In this document: piece after piece, positions 38,801 through 46,994 of the stretch
Numbering within the stretch: the stretch's first letter is position 1
Layout of the letters: every line of letters starts with the position of its first letter
Assembly (NCBI GenBank): GCA_029906195.1
Contig: JARWSJ010000003.1
Coordinates: 310,001 to 374,000 of the forward strand
Length of the DNA: 64,000 nucleotides
Direction: 5' to 3'
Source of the DNA: Chitinophagaceae bacterium 26-R-25
GTDB lineage: Bacteria > Bacteroidota > Bacteroidia > Chitinophagales > Chitinophagaceae
Position numbers and translations under genes: made by a program
The notes under the pieces: generated by a model
The model's database searches: none
What the model was told of the DNA's origin: nothing
What the model saw: the letters and a program-made list of their open reading frames with translations, nothing else

Positions 38801-39989
38801 CATCACAAATTGGAACTGGAACTTTGGTGACGGCACAACGGCTGTTAATAACAACAACAATCCTTTCAGCAAATCATACCCAATCTATGGCAAATACACA
38901 ACCCAACTTGTTGCCGTGAGCGACAAGGGTTGTGCAAGCGATACCATAAAAAATGAAGTTGTGGTACATCCATATCCGCAAGCAGATTTCAGCTTGCCTG
39001 CGAGCGTATGCATGCCGGGCGGAGAAGCTGTTTTCACCAACTTATCAAATTCACCGGATGGTGCGCCACTTGCTTTCACATGGTCATTTGGTGATGGTAG
39101 TACTGCTACAGATAAAGATGCAAAACATGTGTACACATCTGCCAGCAATTATAACATCCAACTGAAAGCTTTGGCAGGTAACTGCTCATCAACCAGCGCG
39201 GTAAAGCCTTTCAATAATTTCATCAACAAACCAACCGCTGCGTTCACAGTTGAACCGGATGTAGTGTGCCAGGGAACAGACAATGTTTTCACCGATAAAA
39301 GTGTTGCAAACAACAGCACAATAAAAAGCTGGATCTGGAATTTTGCAGACGGCAATATTTCAACAGATCGCAATCCTGTGAAGCGTTATGCTGCGCCCGG
39401 AGCCTACAATGTGAGCCTTGCAGTAACAGATGCAGAAGGATGTACTTCTGATCCGGTTTATAAAAACATAACAGTAAACATTCAACCTGTAATTGAAGCA
39501 GGCGCTCCAGTAGCGGTGTTGCCGGGAGAGAAAGTAACATTTAAAGCGACAGCAAACAACGTTACAGATGTCAACTTCCGCTGGTCGCCAGCATCGTTGC
39601 TTGACAATGCATCCATACTTACACCCACATACATTGCTATACATGATCAAACATTTGTGCTCACCGCAACAACCGGCGAAAGCAGTTGTACGGCCACCGA
39701 TGAATTGACAGTGAAAATTTTAAAACCAGTGAAAGTGCCCAATGCATTCAGCCCTAACGGCGATGGCATCAACGACTACTGGCAAATTACAAACCTTTCT
39801 GATTATGAAAGGGCAACAGTGCAGGTGTATAACAGGTACGGACAAATGGTGTACAGGTCCGAAGGATATGGCACTCCGTGGGACGGAAGAACAAACGGAG
39901 GTTCGCTGCCTGTAGGAACTTACTATTATGTAATAGAGCTAAACAAAGGATTGGCTCCATTAACGGGGTCGGTCACGATAATTAGGTAG
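35874..39989 (+). CDS. Large T9SS-secreted adhesin with PKD repeats (paralogue)
   Basis: A 1371-residue paralogue of the preceding gene with the same layout: signal peptide (MTIKVKIVIMAFLLLHNGWA), IgGFc-binding-like module (about 20-480; YVVAAENNTRVRIVPS, QIYQILGAVKDN), PKD-type repeats from about 606 (WEWIFSDKTTA, YAWDFGDI, WNWNFGDGTTA, FTWSFGDGS, WIWNFADGN) and a type B sorting domain (1288-1371; VPNAFSPNGDGINDYW). The conserved paired sequence KPVIEAGAPVAVLPGE just before the sorting domain matches KPVIDAGPDLAAEE in its neighbour. It lies just before the PorP/SprF gene, so it is probably secreted with that partner. Confidence 0.9.
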   Translation: MTIKVKIVIMAFLLLHNGWAFAQTLSNKGREFWVGYGHHQFMEPGKDNSQEMILYFSAEQDAVVTVSINGTGYAKTYTVPANSVVESELIPKGVFSTPSSPFDARLYTAPPSFGGTGSEGLFTNGIHIQSTAPIVAYAHIYSQDNSGAAMLIPVEAWGNSYMSLNTQQFLSAAYGANKDCFSWMYVVAAENNTRVRIVPSVATRNGHPANVPFVVDLQKGQIYQILGAVKDNEAGLDLTGTTVTSISNGAEPCHAIGVFSGSSETQIACTGFNGTGDNLMQQLFPCQAWGRQYLTAPSCVDNSPTQHNINVYRIIVKDPGTVVVKNGQQLFGINGNYYEYQSNTADYIESDQPIMLAQYLPSKNACGYAGDGDPEMIYVSPLEQSINHVSFYRNDRQNIQVNYLSLIIPKAGVSSLKIDGVTGNYDDVYDHPNFPGYAVVTKRWNAAQAQCIVESDSTFTGITYGLGGNESYGYNAGTMLGNLSGLSSFKNKYSPTNEPSAYTCVKTPVELSVLMRYKPDQLNWRLSQLGGIISPANDVVINAPVPVGMVTVNGVQFFKYTLPGYYTFTKAGTFNVPLYSAGVNVPTCDQTELVAYKVLVKPAYSTDFNVVYNNCTTSENIHFIGEDIFSTKENIKRWEWIFSDKTTASGKTVDHVFKTGNHSAELFAIDSVGCTADTVKTFSLSDKPVTPAFDIVTADTCEGAAIKFADRNNQAGVKQSFWDFGNKDTITVTAGTNTTKQFATYGAQSIKHVVKFSDACISDTAKQDIVIYASPVLKISYPTACLKDGTVQFTSASTVPDGQKITTYAWDFGDINATPQNPNTTNIADPAHDFSQGTAYNIVYAVTTEKGCRKDSTYKISFSIKPQLAFGLLGDVCENSKILSIAKASVINGVQGTGTYRGPGVDAAGNFSPSAAGAGTHDIWFTFTSKNDCQDSIRQTIKVHPKPAANFDATKEICTDVAAVITDHSTVANGYTITNWNWNFGDGTTAVNNNNNPFSKSYPIYGKYTTQLVAVSDKGCASDTIKNEVVVHPYPQADFSLPASVCMPGGEAVFTNLSNSPDGAPLAFTWSFGDGSTATDKDAKHVYTSASNYNIQLKALAGNCSSTSAVKPFNNFINKPTAAFTVEPDVVCQGTDNVFTDKSVANNSTIKSWIWNFADGNISTDRNPVKRYAAPGAYNVSLAVTDAEGCTSDPVYKNITVNIQPVIEAGAPVAVLPGEKVTFKATANNVTDVNFRWSPASLLDNASILTPTYIAIHDQTFVLTATTGESSCTATDELTVKILKPVKVPNAFSPNGDGINDYWQITNLSDYERATVQVYNRYGQMVYRSEGYGTPWDGRTNGGSLPVGTYYYVIELNKGLAPLTGSVTIIR

Positions 39990-39991
39990 TT

Positions 39992-40140
39992 GTTAGTAGA
40001 TGTCGCCAGTAGCCTGCCACCGGTAGCCGGTGTTGAGGCTCGAATACCTTCTATCAGTCCAAGAGGCTGACGATTGGAAGGCAACACAGAACTACAACTA
40101 CTGGCGACCGGCAACTGGCGGCCGGCCACTAGCAACAACT
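39992..40140. repeat. Dyad of GCCAGTAGCC / GGCTACTGGC words
   Basis: The left arm about 39992-40035 (GTCGCCAGTAGCCTGCC) and the right arm about 40093-40140 (CTACTGGCGACCGGC) pair imperfectly. Same word family as 13085-13236. Confidence 0.75.
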
Positions 40141-40181
40141 GAGAAAAACGAGTTAATAAAAACCAATATAAACCAGCAAAG

Positions 40182-41183
40182 ATGCGCATAACAAAAATAA
40201 CTGCAATGGGCCTGCTGCTACTGGCAGGAATGGGATCTGCGAAGGCGCAGGACCCGCACTACACCCAGTACTACGTTTATCCTTCGTGGTTGAACCCTGC
40301 ACTGACAGGGGTGTTTGACGGTAGTGCAAGAGTCTCCGCGATCTACCGCAACCAGTGGGGCAATATCGCTTCCCCTTACCAGACACCCGGCGTTTCTGCC
40401 GATTTCAATACCAATAAAAATGCGGCCTTTGGCGTAAACGTGCTGAACCAGCGCGCCGGCGACGGCGGCTTCAACTACACCACTGCTTATGCAAGCATGG
40501 CATACTCCGGCGTACGCTTTGGGGCCAACGGTTATAAAAGGCTGAACATGGGCTTCCAGCTGGGCATGATCCAGCGCCGCTTCGACATCAGCAAAATGTC
40601 ATTCGGTGAGCAGTGGAACCCTTCGACCGGTTACAACCCGGGCGCAGGCACTGGTGAGTCTTTGAGCAAAACCAGCGCTACTTCTTTTGATGCAGGTGTG
40701 GGCGTAATGTACTACGACGCAGAGTCAGGCAAAAAAACGAACCTGTTTGCAGGCGTTTCCGCCTCACACATCACCCGCCCCACAGACCAGTTCAGTGCCA
40801 GCGGCGATGCAAAGATCCCGGTAAGATATACGGGCCATGCCGGTTTGAGGATCATGATCAACGAAGTGGCGAGCATCACACCCAACCTGCTCTACATGCG
40901 CCAGGGATCTGCAGAAGAGAAAATGGTAGGCGCCTATTTGCAAATGAACGTGGCAGAAGATGCAGACTTTATGATCGGTGCCAACTACCGCATCAAAGAT
41001 GCGATCTCTCCCTATATCGGCGTGTATGTAAAAGAGTTCCTGATCGGCGCCAGCTATGATGTCAATACTTCTGATTTGGGTAAGATGGCAAAAGGCAGCA
41101 ACAGTTTTGAGTTGTCACTCAGCTACATCTTCAAAAGAGCAGAGAAAACACCGGAAGTGAAATTCATCTGTCCAAGACTCTAA
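40182..41183 (+). CDS. PorP/SprF family type IX secretion membrane protein
   Basis: A 333-residue outer-membrane protein of the PorP/SprF family, which binds T9SS cargo adhesins at the secretion complex. Signal peptide MRITKITAMGLLLLAGMGSA. The mature start QDPHYTQYYVYPSWLNPALTG is the family signature, followed by YRNQWGNI and alternating beta-strand segments to the end (SFELSLSYIFKRAE). SprF proteins are commonly encoded immediately after the adhesin they help to secrete, as here. It is followed 53 bp later by a PorE-like OmpA gene. Confidence 0.92.
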   Translation: MRITKITAMGLLLLAGMGSAKAQDPHYTQYYVYPSWLNPALTGVFDGSARVSAIYRNQWGNIASPYQTPGVSADFNTNKNAAFGVNVLNQRAGDGGFNYTTAYASMAYSGVRFGANGYKRLNMGFQLGMIQRRFDISKMSFGEQWNPSTGYNPGAGTGESLSKTSATSFDAGVGVMYYDAESGKKTNLFAGVSASHITRPTDQFSASGDAKIPVRYTGHAGLRIMINEVASITPNLLYMRQGSAEEKMVGAYLQMNVAEDADFMIGANYRIKDAISPYIGVYVKEFLIGASYDVNTSDLGKMAKGSNSFELSLSYIFKRAEKTPEVKFICPRL

Positions 41184-41236
41184 ATCATTTGAAAAAGTAA
41201 AACCCGATCTAAAACCAAAAAGTCAACATCACCCAG

Positions 41237-43213
41237 ATGAAAAAAATATTTTTATCAGCGGCAATACTAATGGGAGCGACGTACGCACAATCACAATATG
41301 TGTACAACTACCTGAAAGCAGCCAACAGCTACTATAAAAAATCAGACTACGCCTCAGCAGCCAAGTACTATGAAATGTACCTGGGCATTGGCGCCAAAAG
41401 CAAAACCGGCAGCTACGACCCGTATGCCGGCAACACACAAAGCAAATCGAGCACGAAAGCAGCGGGCGGCGATACCCACCAGCAGGCGGTGTACGGCGCA
41501 GCAGAGAGCTACCGCCAACTGAACAACTACGCGAAGGCAGAGAACTTCTACCAGGAAGCTTCCGGCTATAGCGCAGAGCTATACCCACTGGCTAAATACC
41601 AATACGCGGTTACCTTGAGAAGCCTTGGTAAATACGAAGACGCCCAAAAAGCATTCACCGAATTTCTAAGTGCTTACAAAACAGAAGACGCATATACCAA
41701 AGCCGCCAAAAGGGAAATCGAAAACCTTCAATTCATCCAGCAGCAGTTGCACAAAAAAGACTTGTCGCTGTACACGGTAAAAAAACAGGACACGGTAAAT
41801 GTGAACACCCCCGGTGCGAACTATGCCCCGGCACTGACTGGCAATGGTACCATGCTCTTCACTTCCACAAGAATTGACGGCAACAATAAATCTGCTGCTT
41901 ACATCAACCACTTGTACGAAGCAACGGTAAATGGTGATGCAGCCACAGTAAACAAGATCGAGATAGCCCAACCAGAAGGAACACATCAAGGTGTAGCAGC
42001 GATCACCCCTGATGGCAAAACGATCTACCTGACGAGATGGACGATGACCAAAGAAGGCAAGAAAACCGCTGCCTTATACCAAACCACCAAAACAGATGCC
42101 GGCGCCTGGAGCGAACCCACTGCCCTGGAAGCCATCAATGCAGCAGGCAGCAATAACCAGCAACCATTTGTAACAGCAGACAGTAAGTTCCTGTTATTTT
42201 CTAGCGACCGTTCCGGCGGACAAGGTGGCTTTGACATTTGGTTTGCACCAATAGCAGACGGTAAAGTAGGCGAGCCTGTAAACATGGGTACTGCTATCAA
42301 CACCGCAGCAGACGAACAAGCACCATACTATCACGCACCTTCACAAACACTGGTGTTTTCCAGCAATGGCAGAGTTGGCATGGGCGGCTTTGATTTGTAC
42401 CAAACAAAGGGCAGCATCGCTGGCAATTGGGGTGCGGTTAAGAACCTTGGTTATCCTGTAAACTCAGAGAAAGACGATATTTATTTTGCCAGCAAAGGCA
42501 CCACAAAGAATATGTTGTCAGACGTAGTGTTCAGTTCCGACAGGGCATCTGAATGCTGCCTCGATATGTTCAGCCTGCAAAAACAAACACCTGCAAAAAA
42601 GATCGCCGGTAAAGTAATTGCTTGCGACGGCAACACACCACTGGCCGGTGCGAAAGTACAGGTAGTAGCAGACAGCAAGGTAATCGCCGATCTATCAACC
42701 GGTGCAGACGGCAGCTATAGCTTTACGATGGATGAGTACCAACCGGTAAGGGTAAGCTCAAACAGCGAAGGATATCAAAATAATTCATTAAGTGTAAGTG
42801 CCCCACAAGATGAGGATTTGGAACAGCTGAATGCACCTGTCATTTGTCTTGCAAAAATTCCTGCCGTAAATGAAGCAGTTGTCGTAGAAAATATGTATTA
42901 TGCTATGAATAAGGCTGTGATACTTGACGAATCAAAACCTGCGCTTGACCAGCTTGCAGCGATGATGGCAAGCAATCCTACTGTAACAGTGGAAATCAGC
43001 GGACATACAGACAATACCGGAACTAAAGAAGTAAACCAAAAACTCTCTACTGCACGCGCAAAGAACGTGGTGGATTATTTAGTGTCTAAAGGCATCGATG
43101 CAAAACGTTTGCAATACAAGGGTTATGCTGATACAGTGCCTGTTGATACTAATGATACAGAAGAAGGCAGAACGAAAAACAGAAGAACAGAATTTAAAAT
43201 TTTAAGCAAATAG
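41237..43213 (+). CDS. PorE-like OmpA protein with TPR and PD40 propeller
   Basis: A 658-residue periplasmic/outer-membrane protein. Signal peptide (MKKIFLSAAILMGATYA), a TPR-like helical segment (about 20-135, YLKAANSYYKKSDYASAAKY), a PD40/WD40-like beta-propeller (about 190-450, with LFSSDRSGGQGGFDIW-type blades), a carboxypeptidase regulatory-like beta domain (about 455-540, ADSKVIADLSTGADGSYS), and a C-terminal OmpA domain that binds peptidoglycan (about 555-658, EISGHTDNTGTKEVN, QYKGYADTVPVD, KNRRTEFKIL). This order matches PorE-type T9SS proteins that tie the secretion ring to the cell wall. It sits between two PorP/SprF genes. Confidence 0.88.
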   Translation: MKKIFLSAAILMGATYAQSQYVYNYLKAANSYYKKSDYASAAKYYEMYLGIGAKSKTGSYDPYAGNTQSKSSTKAAGGDTHQQAVYGAAESYRQLNNYAKAENFYQEASGYSAELYPLAKYQYAVTLRSLGKYEDAQKAFTEFLSAYKTEDAYTKAAKREIENLQFIQQQLHKKDLSLYTVKKQDTVNVNTPGANYAPALTGNGTMLFTSTRIDGNNKSAAYINHLYEATVNGDAATVNKIEIAQPEGTHQGVAAITPDGKTIYLTRWTMTKEGKKTAALYQTTKTDAGAWSEPTALEAINAAGSNNQQPFVTADSKFLLFSSDRSGGQGGFDIWFAPIADGKVGEPVNMGTAINTAADEQAPYYHAPSQTLVFSSNGRVGMGGFDLYQTKGSIAGNWGAVKNLGYPVNSEKDDIYFASKGTTKNMLSDVVFSSDRASECCLDMFSLQKQTPAKKIAGKVIACDGNTPLAGAKVQVVADSKVIADLSTGADGSYSFTMDEYQPVRVSSNSEGYQNNSLSVSAPQDEDLEQLNAPVICLAKIPAVNEAVVVENMYYAMNKAVILDESKPALDQLAAMMASNPTVTVEISGHTDNTGTKEVNQKLSTARAKNVVDYLVSKGIDAKRLQYKGYADTVPVDTNDTEEGRTKNRRTEFKILSK

Positions 43214-43271
43214 GTGAGCAAAAATTGCGGGCAGTAAAACAAAACTTTCTAAATTAAACCAGACTATAGTG

Positions 43272-44294
43272 ATGAAGAAGCTTATGACATTGTGTGTACT
43301 TGGCGTAGCGGCGGCGTTGAGCGCAACTGCCCAGCAAAAACCTCAGTATACACAGTACATCCTAAACCAGTACATCATCAATCCGGCACTAACGGGAATT
43401 GAAAATTACACCGATGTAAAGCTGAGCCACAGGCGACAGTGGGTTGGTGTAGACGGTGCGCCTGTTACCACCTATTTCACCATTCAGGGTCCTATCAACA
43501 AAAAGGATTATCGCACTACGGCCACTTCATTCGATGTGCCGGGCGAGAACCCGAGAGGAACTGCCTACTGGCAAAACTACACAGCCGCTGAGCCGCACCA
43601 CGGCGTCGGTTTGCAGGTAGTAAATGACAAAGCGGGTCCCATCAATCGTTTTTCTGCCATGGCCACTTACGCCTATCACATAGGCATAAGTCCAAGAACA
43701 AGCCTTGCCGCGGGTTTCGCTGCCGGTGTTACCAACACAAGATTGAATACCGCAATGCTTGATTTTGGCAACACGCAAGTGGACCCTGCTGTGGCAAGCG
43801 GTGGCAACATCAACAGCATCAAACCGGATTTCAGTGCAGGTTTGTATTTGTACTCAGGAGAATATTTTGTTGGCTTGTCTGCACAGCAAATCATTCCGCA
43901 GGACCTTACATTTTCCGACAATATGATCAGGAAAGAAACAGGTAAATCGGTACCGCATATTTTTGCGACAGCAGGTTACCGTTTCCTCATCGGCGAAGAT
44001 TTCAACCTGATCCCTTCTGTAATGGTGAAATATGTAAAACCATCTCCCGTGCAGTTTGATGTAAATGCCAAACTGCAATACCAGGATCGTGCATGGATTG
44101 GCGCCAGCTACAGAAACGGTGATGGCTATGCGGGAATGGTGGGTATCAACGTTTCCAACTTTTTCAACGTAGGTTATTCATATGACCACACCACATCCGG
44201 CCTCAGCACGGTAAGCAAAGGCTCACACGAAATCATCATCGGCTTCCTGTTGGGCAACAAGTATGATGATAGCTGTCCGAAAAATGTGTGGTAG
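43272..44294 (+). CDS. PorP/SprF family type IX secretion membrane protein, second copy
   Basis: A 340-residue PorP/SprF protein. Signal peptide MKKLMTLCVLGVAAALSATA, then QQKPQYTQYILNQYIINPALTG, the family start. A conserved HRRQWVGVDGAPVTTYF follows, and the rest is strand-rich up to EIIIGFLLGNKYDDSCPKNVW. I use ATG 43272, which directly follows an in-frame GTG at 43269. It differs clearly from the first copy (40182), which suggests two cargo or complex variants. It is the last gene of the adhesin/T9SS cluster. Confidence 0.92.
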   Translation: MKKLMTLCVLGVAAALSATAQQKPQYTQYILNQYIINPALTGIENYTDVKLSHRRQWVGVDGAPVTTYFTIQGPINKKDYRTTATSFDVPGENPRGTAYWQNYTAAEPHHGVGLQVVNDKAGPINRFSAMATYAYHIGISPRTSLAAGFAAGVTNTRLNTAMLDFGNTQVDPAVASGGNINSIKPDFSAGLYLYSGEYFVGLSAQQIIPQDLTFSDNMIRKETGKSVPHIFATAGYRFLIGEDFNLIPSVMVKYVKPSPVQFDVNAKLQYQDRAWIGASYRNGDGYAGMVGINVSNFFNVGYSYDHTTSGLSTVSKGSHEIIIGFLLGNKYDDSCPKNVW

Positions 44295-44320
44295 GAAATA
44301 GTCTGTAAAAATTTAAAAGG

Positions 44321-44385
44321 CTTCGATAAACTCTCGCTGACTGCATTGTCACGATGAGCTTGTCGGAGCCTTTTGGTTTGTCTGT
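44321..44385. repeat. Degenerate hairpin of the GGCTTCGA...AGCTTGTCGG family
   Basis: Arms AAAAGGCTTCGATAAACTC and GAGCTTGTCGGAGCCTTTT pair imperfectly between convergent genes. A worn relative of 21729-21792. Confidence 0.7.
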
Positions 44386-44403
44386 ATCAGAGAGTAACTT
44401 GAG

Positions 44404-44802
44404 TTAGTATGTCGTGAACGTTTGTCTCACAGTGTCGCTAATGCCTGGCCCACCAACTACCCAATTGCTTGTTACAAGGACTGAATCATTGACAGAGTAT
44501 ACCCTAAAATGGTGTCCATCCAAACTCAATGAATCTTTTCCTACAGTGTTCCATTTTAACGTGTCGGTGAAATATTTGTAAGGGGGCACTATCCAGTAAC
44601 AATGAATTAGGAAAGCAGTATCCTTAGGTTTTAAAATGAGAGTGACCAACTGCGGGTCTAACTTGCCGCCCCAATACCAGCTTTTATTGATCAGTTTGGT
44701 TGAGTCATAGCTGTGATCGTTGTTTGTAGTAGTGCTGTTAATTTCCTTGTTGCAAGCGAAAAGCAAAAGAAGCGGTAATGCTAGAATAGGTATTTTTTTC
44801 AT
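44404..44802 (-). CDS. Small lipoprotein of unknown function
   Basis: A 132-residue predicted lipoprotein: MKKIPILALPLLLLFACNKE, with the lipobox LFAC and Cys17. The mature part is short and strand-rich (WYWGGKLDPQLVTLILKPKD, LSLDGHHFRVYSVNDSVLVTS). ATG 44802 is preferred to a longer frame that would run through the inverted repeat. Convergent with the PorP/SprF gene. The region upstream begins with the first copy of a 148-bp direct repeat. No family recognised. Confidence 0.6.
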   Translation of the reverse strand: MKKIPILALPLLLLFACNKEINSTTTNNDHSYDSTKLINKSWYWGGKLDPQLVTLILKPKDTAFLIHCYWIVPPYKYFTDTLKWNTVGKDSLSLDGHHFRVYSVNDSVLVTSNWVVGGPGISDTVRQTFTTY

Positions 44803-44869
44803 GGGTAAGTTTTTGTTCAAAAATGACTTTGCAAAGATAATTTTTTTGAACAATTGCTGCGATATTTTT

Positions 44870-45017
44870 GGAGACAAAGACCTGACAGGTTTCTAAAAAC
44901 CTGTCAGGTCTTTGTCTCCGATATTTTCCAAACTACCAAGAGTTGCAATCTGTTCTTTTGTTTCGCCTCTTCCCCCAAATTATCAACCAACAAAAATTGC
45001 TTTGCAAACGAGCTGGC
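44870..45017. repeat. 148-bp direct repeat, copy 1
   Basis: It starts with a perfect 23-bp hairpin (arms 44870-44892 and 44897-44919, core AAGACCTGACAGGTTT, loop CTAA), then a conserved tail ending GCAAACGAGCTGGC. Copy 2 is at 46634-46780, about 85% identical by eye. Confidence 0.85.
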
Positions 45018-45119
45018 TCAAGCTTTGTGCATTGTCAGGAAGAGCTTGTCGAAGCCTTTTGGTTTTTTGATATTTTATTTATCTTGCGGGCCATCTGTTT
45101 TTCAATTAACCTTTTCACT

Positions 45120-46607
45120 ATGATCCTTACCTCTATTGACAAGCTAAAAATCTGTGCGTTGTCTGTAATTATTTTTGCATGCTCCTGCAAAAAATCAAAC
45201 ACGCCTGACAGGCCCTACACGCCCTATACGCCTGATACTTCTAATACAGAAGATCCCATTAAAAAACAAACGAGATTACTGGCGGACAAACTTGTAGGTT
45301 ATTACAAAGTTTCAGAAACGGAAGCAACTACAAAAACCAGTTTTCAATTTGCAGGGAGAATCGAACTGCATGAAAATAACGAGCTGGTGTTTAAGCAGCT
45401 GAACAGAACTCCACGCACTTATTGGTCAATCGATTTCAGTTGTACATTGGATTTATCGAAGGATGAGAACTTGACAAACCCTCCTAACTACATGGTTCGG
45501 GGGAAAGTTTTGAATGACAGTACGATTGACATCACAGCAAGTTTTGGATGGGTTACATTGTATTCTCTCAAGCAGCATTGGGAAAGAATGGACAATCTCG
45601 CCGACACAAGCTCCTTTTATCAACCACTGCCGGATTTTCCTGGAATGATTGACGATTTTTATAGAGCCCCTGATGACATGTGGTTAGGGGACGCTGCTGT
45701 AGATAGTAAGGGAAATGTGTACGTATTGGAAGGGGCAAATGTATTGAAGAAAATATCACCTTCAGGAGAGGTGTCAACAGTTGCAGGAACTCGTGGCTCC
45801 GGGCTTTCAGTAAACGAAGGAGATGGGGGACCAGCCGCGCAGGCTAAGATCGAAGCGAAGCGATTAGTGATCGACTTAAAAGATAATATTTATTTGTCCG
45901 CAGGACTGTCTATAAGGAAAATAGATAATAATGGCATAATAACAACATTTGCGGGTAACCCTAACAAGCCAGTGCAGAATAACGTATTAGCAACTGAAAC
46001 CCAGATAAATGCTAAGGACATGGTGATGGATAACAGTGGTAATATGTATGTAACGAGCGGCTATTTTGTTAGAAAAATTGCGACTGATGGAATGGTAACG
46101 ATTGTTGCGGGTAATGGAATTGCACGAGAGAATACCGATGGCGGAAGTGCGCTGGAAGCGTGGTTTCCGGATTTGAAAGGAGTTGCCATAGGAAGTGATG
46201 GAAATCTTTATGTAGGAGATGAGCATAGAGTAAGAAAGATAGATCTTAGTACGGGCATTATTTCTAATTATGTGGGCTTGGTAAAATACTGGGATGGAAA
46301 AGTGGTCGACAGTAGTAAGATGGCTGAAGCTGCCACGTATGGCGCTACGTCTATTTTATTCAACGGGGGACTTATGTATATTGCTGAAGGACCCTTCGTC
46401 CAGAAAATTGATTTGGAAAAGGATCTGGTCACCAAGTTTGCTGGAATTGGATATGAGTATGAGGCTCCATATCCTATCGGGCCGGATTTTGCATACGGCA
46501 ACCATGGTCCTGCGAAACAGGCTGTACTGAAATATACGAGGCGGCTATTTTATTTTGGCGGCAAGCTGTATATCTGTGAGTATGATGCAATCAGGGTTAT
46601 AAAGTAG
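45120..46607 (+). CDS. NHL-repeat lipoprotein
   Basis: A 495-residue predicted lipoprotein. The N-terminus MILTSIDKLKICALSVIIFAC is a signal peptide with a lipobox-like cluster (FACSC). A short N-terminal domain (about 40-180) is followed by NHL/teneurin-like beta-propeller repeats (about 200-495), seen in repeated KISPSGEVSTVAGTRGSG, KIDNNGIITTFAGN and KIATDGMVTIVAGNG segments. NHL propellers usually bind proteins or sugars. I chose ATG 45120 because an open frame of 59 codons upstream has no lipoprotein signal and overlaps repeat copy 1. The gene is bracketed by 148-bp direct repeats. Confidence 0.8.
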   Translation: MILTSIDKLKICALSVIIFACSCKKSNTPDRPYTPYTPDTSNTEDPIKKQTRLLADKLVGYYKVSETEATTKTSFQFAGRIELHENNELVFKQLNRTPRTYWSIDFSCTLDLSKDENLTNPPNYMVRGKVLNDSTIDITASFGWVTLYSLKQHWERMDNLADTSSFYQPLPDFPGMIDDFYRAPDDMWLGDAAVDSKGNVYVLEGANVLKKISPSGEVSTVAGTRGSGLSVNEGDGGPAAQAKIEAKRLVIDLKDNIYLSAGLSIRKIDNNGIITTFAGNPNKPVQNNVLATETQINAKDMVMDNSGNMYVTSGYFVRKIATDGMVTIVAGNGIARENTDGGSALEAWFPDLKGVAIGSDGNLYVGDEHRVRKIDLSTGIISNYVGLVKYWDGKVVDSSKMAEAATYGATSILFNGGLMYIAEGPFVQKIDLEKDLVTKFAGIGYEYEAPYPIGPDFAYGNHGPAKQAVLKYTRRLFYFGGKLYICEYDAIRVIK

Positions 46608-46994
46608 TAAATCTCTGCCGTTGCGGCTATTCATGAGACTAAGACCTGACAGGTTTCTAAAAACCTGTCAGGTCTCAGTCTCCGATATTTTCCAAACTAC
46701 TAAGCGCTGCAATCTGTTCTTTTGTTTCCCCTCTTCACGAAATTCACGACCAACAGAATTTGCTACACAAACGAGCTGGCGCAGATATGCAGCACAGCTA
46801 TGCGCGTAGCGTATCTGTGCCATGGCTTTCAACACCTTGCGAAAGCGAATCTATTTGCTTACTTTGATACACTTCCAATTACAAAAGCGCAATGCGCCTA
46901 TTTACTTCCTTCTGATTCCAAAAAGATTATTTAACGTGTGTTTGTGATAGTGGATGAATGCTATTCATCTATTCGACAACTATAAACCCTCTAT
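46608..46994. other. Intergenic region holding direct repeat copy 2
   Basis: About 387 bp between the NHL gene and the cytochrome gene. It contains direct repeat copy 2 (46634-46780) and a second hairpin around 46777-46822 (GCAGATATG ... CGTATCTGTGCC). No gene. Confidence 0.6.
46634..46780. repeat. 148-bp direct repeat, copy 2
   Basis: Same order as copy 1: hairpin with arms GAGACTAAGACCTGACAGG and its near complement, then a tail ending ACAAACGAGCTGGC. Changes in one hairpin arm are often matched in the other (GACTAAG / CTCAGTC). Confidence 0.85.
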
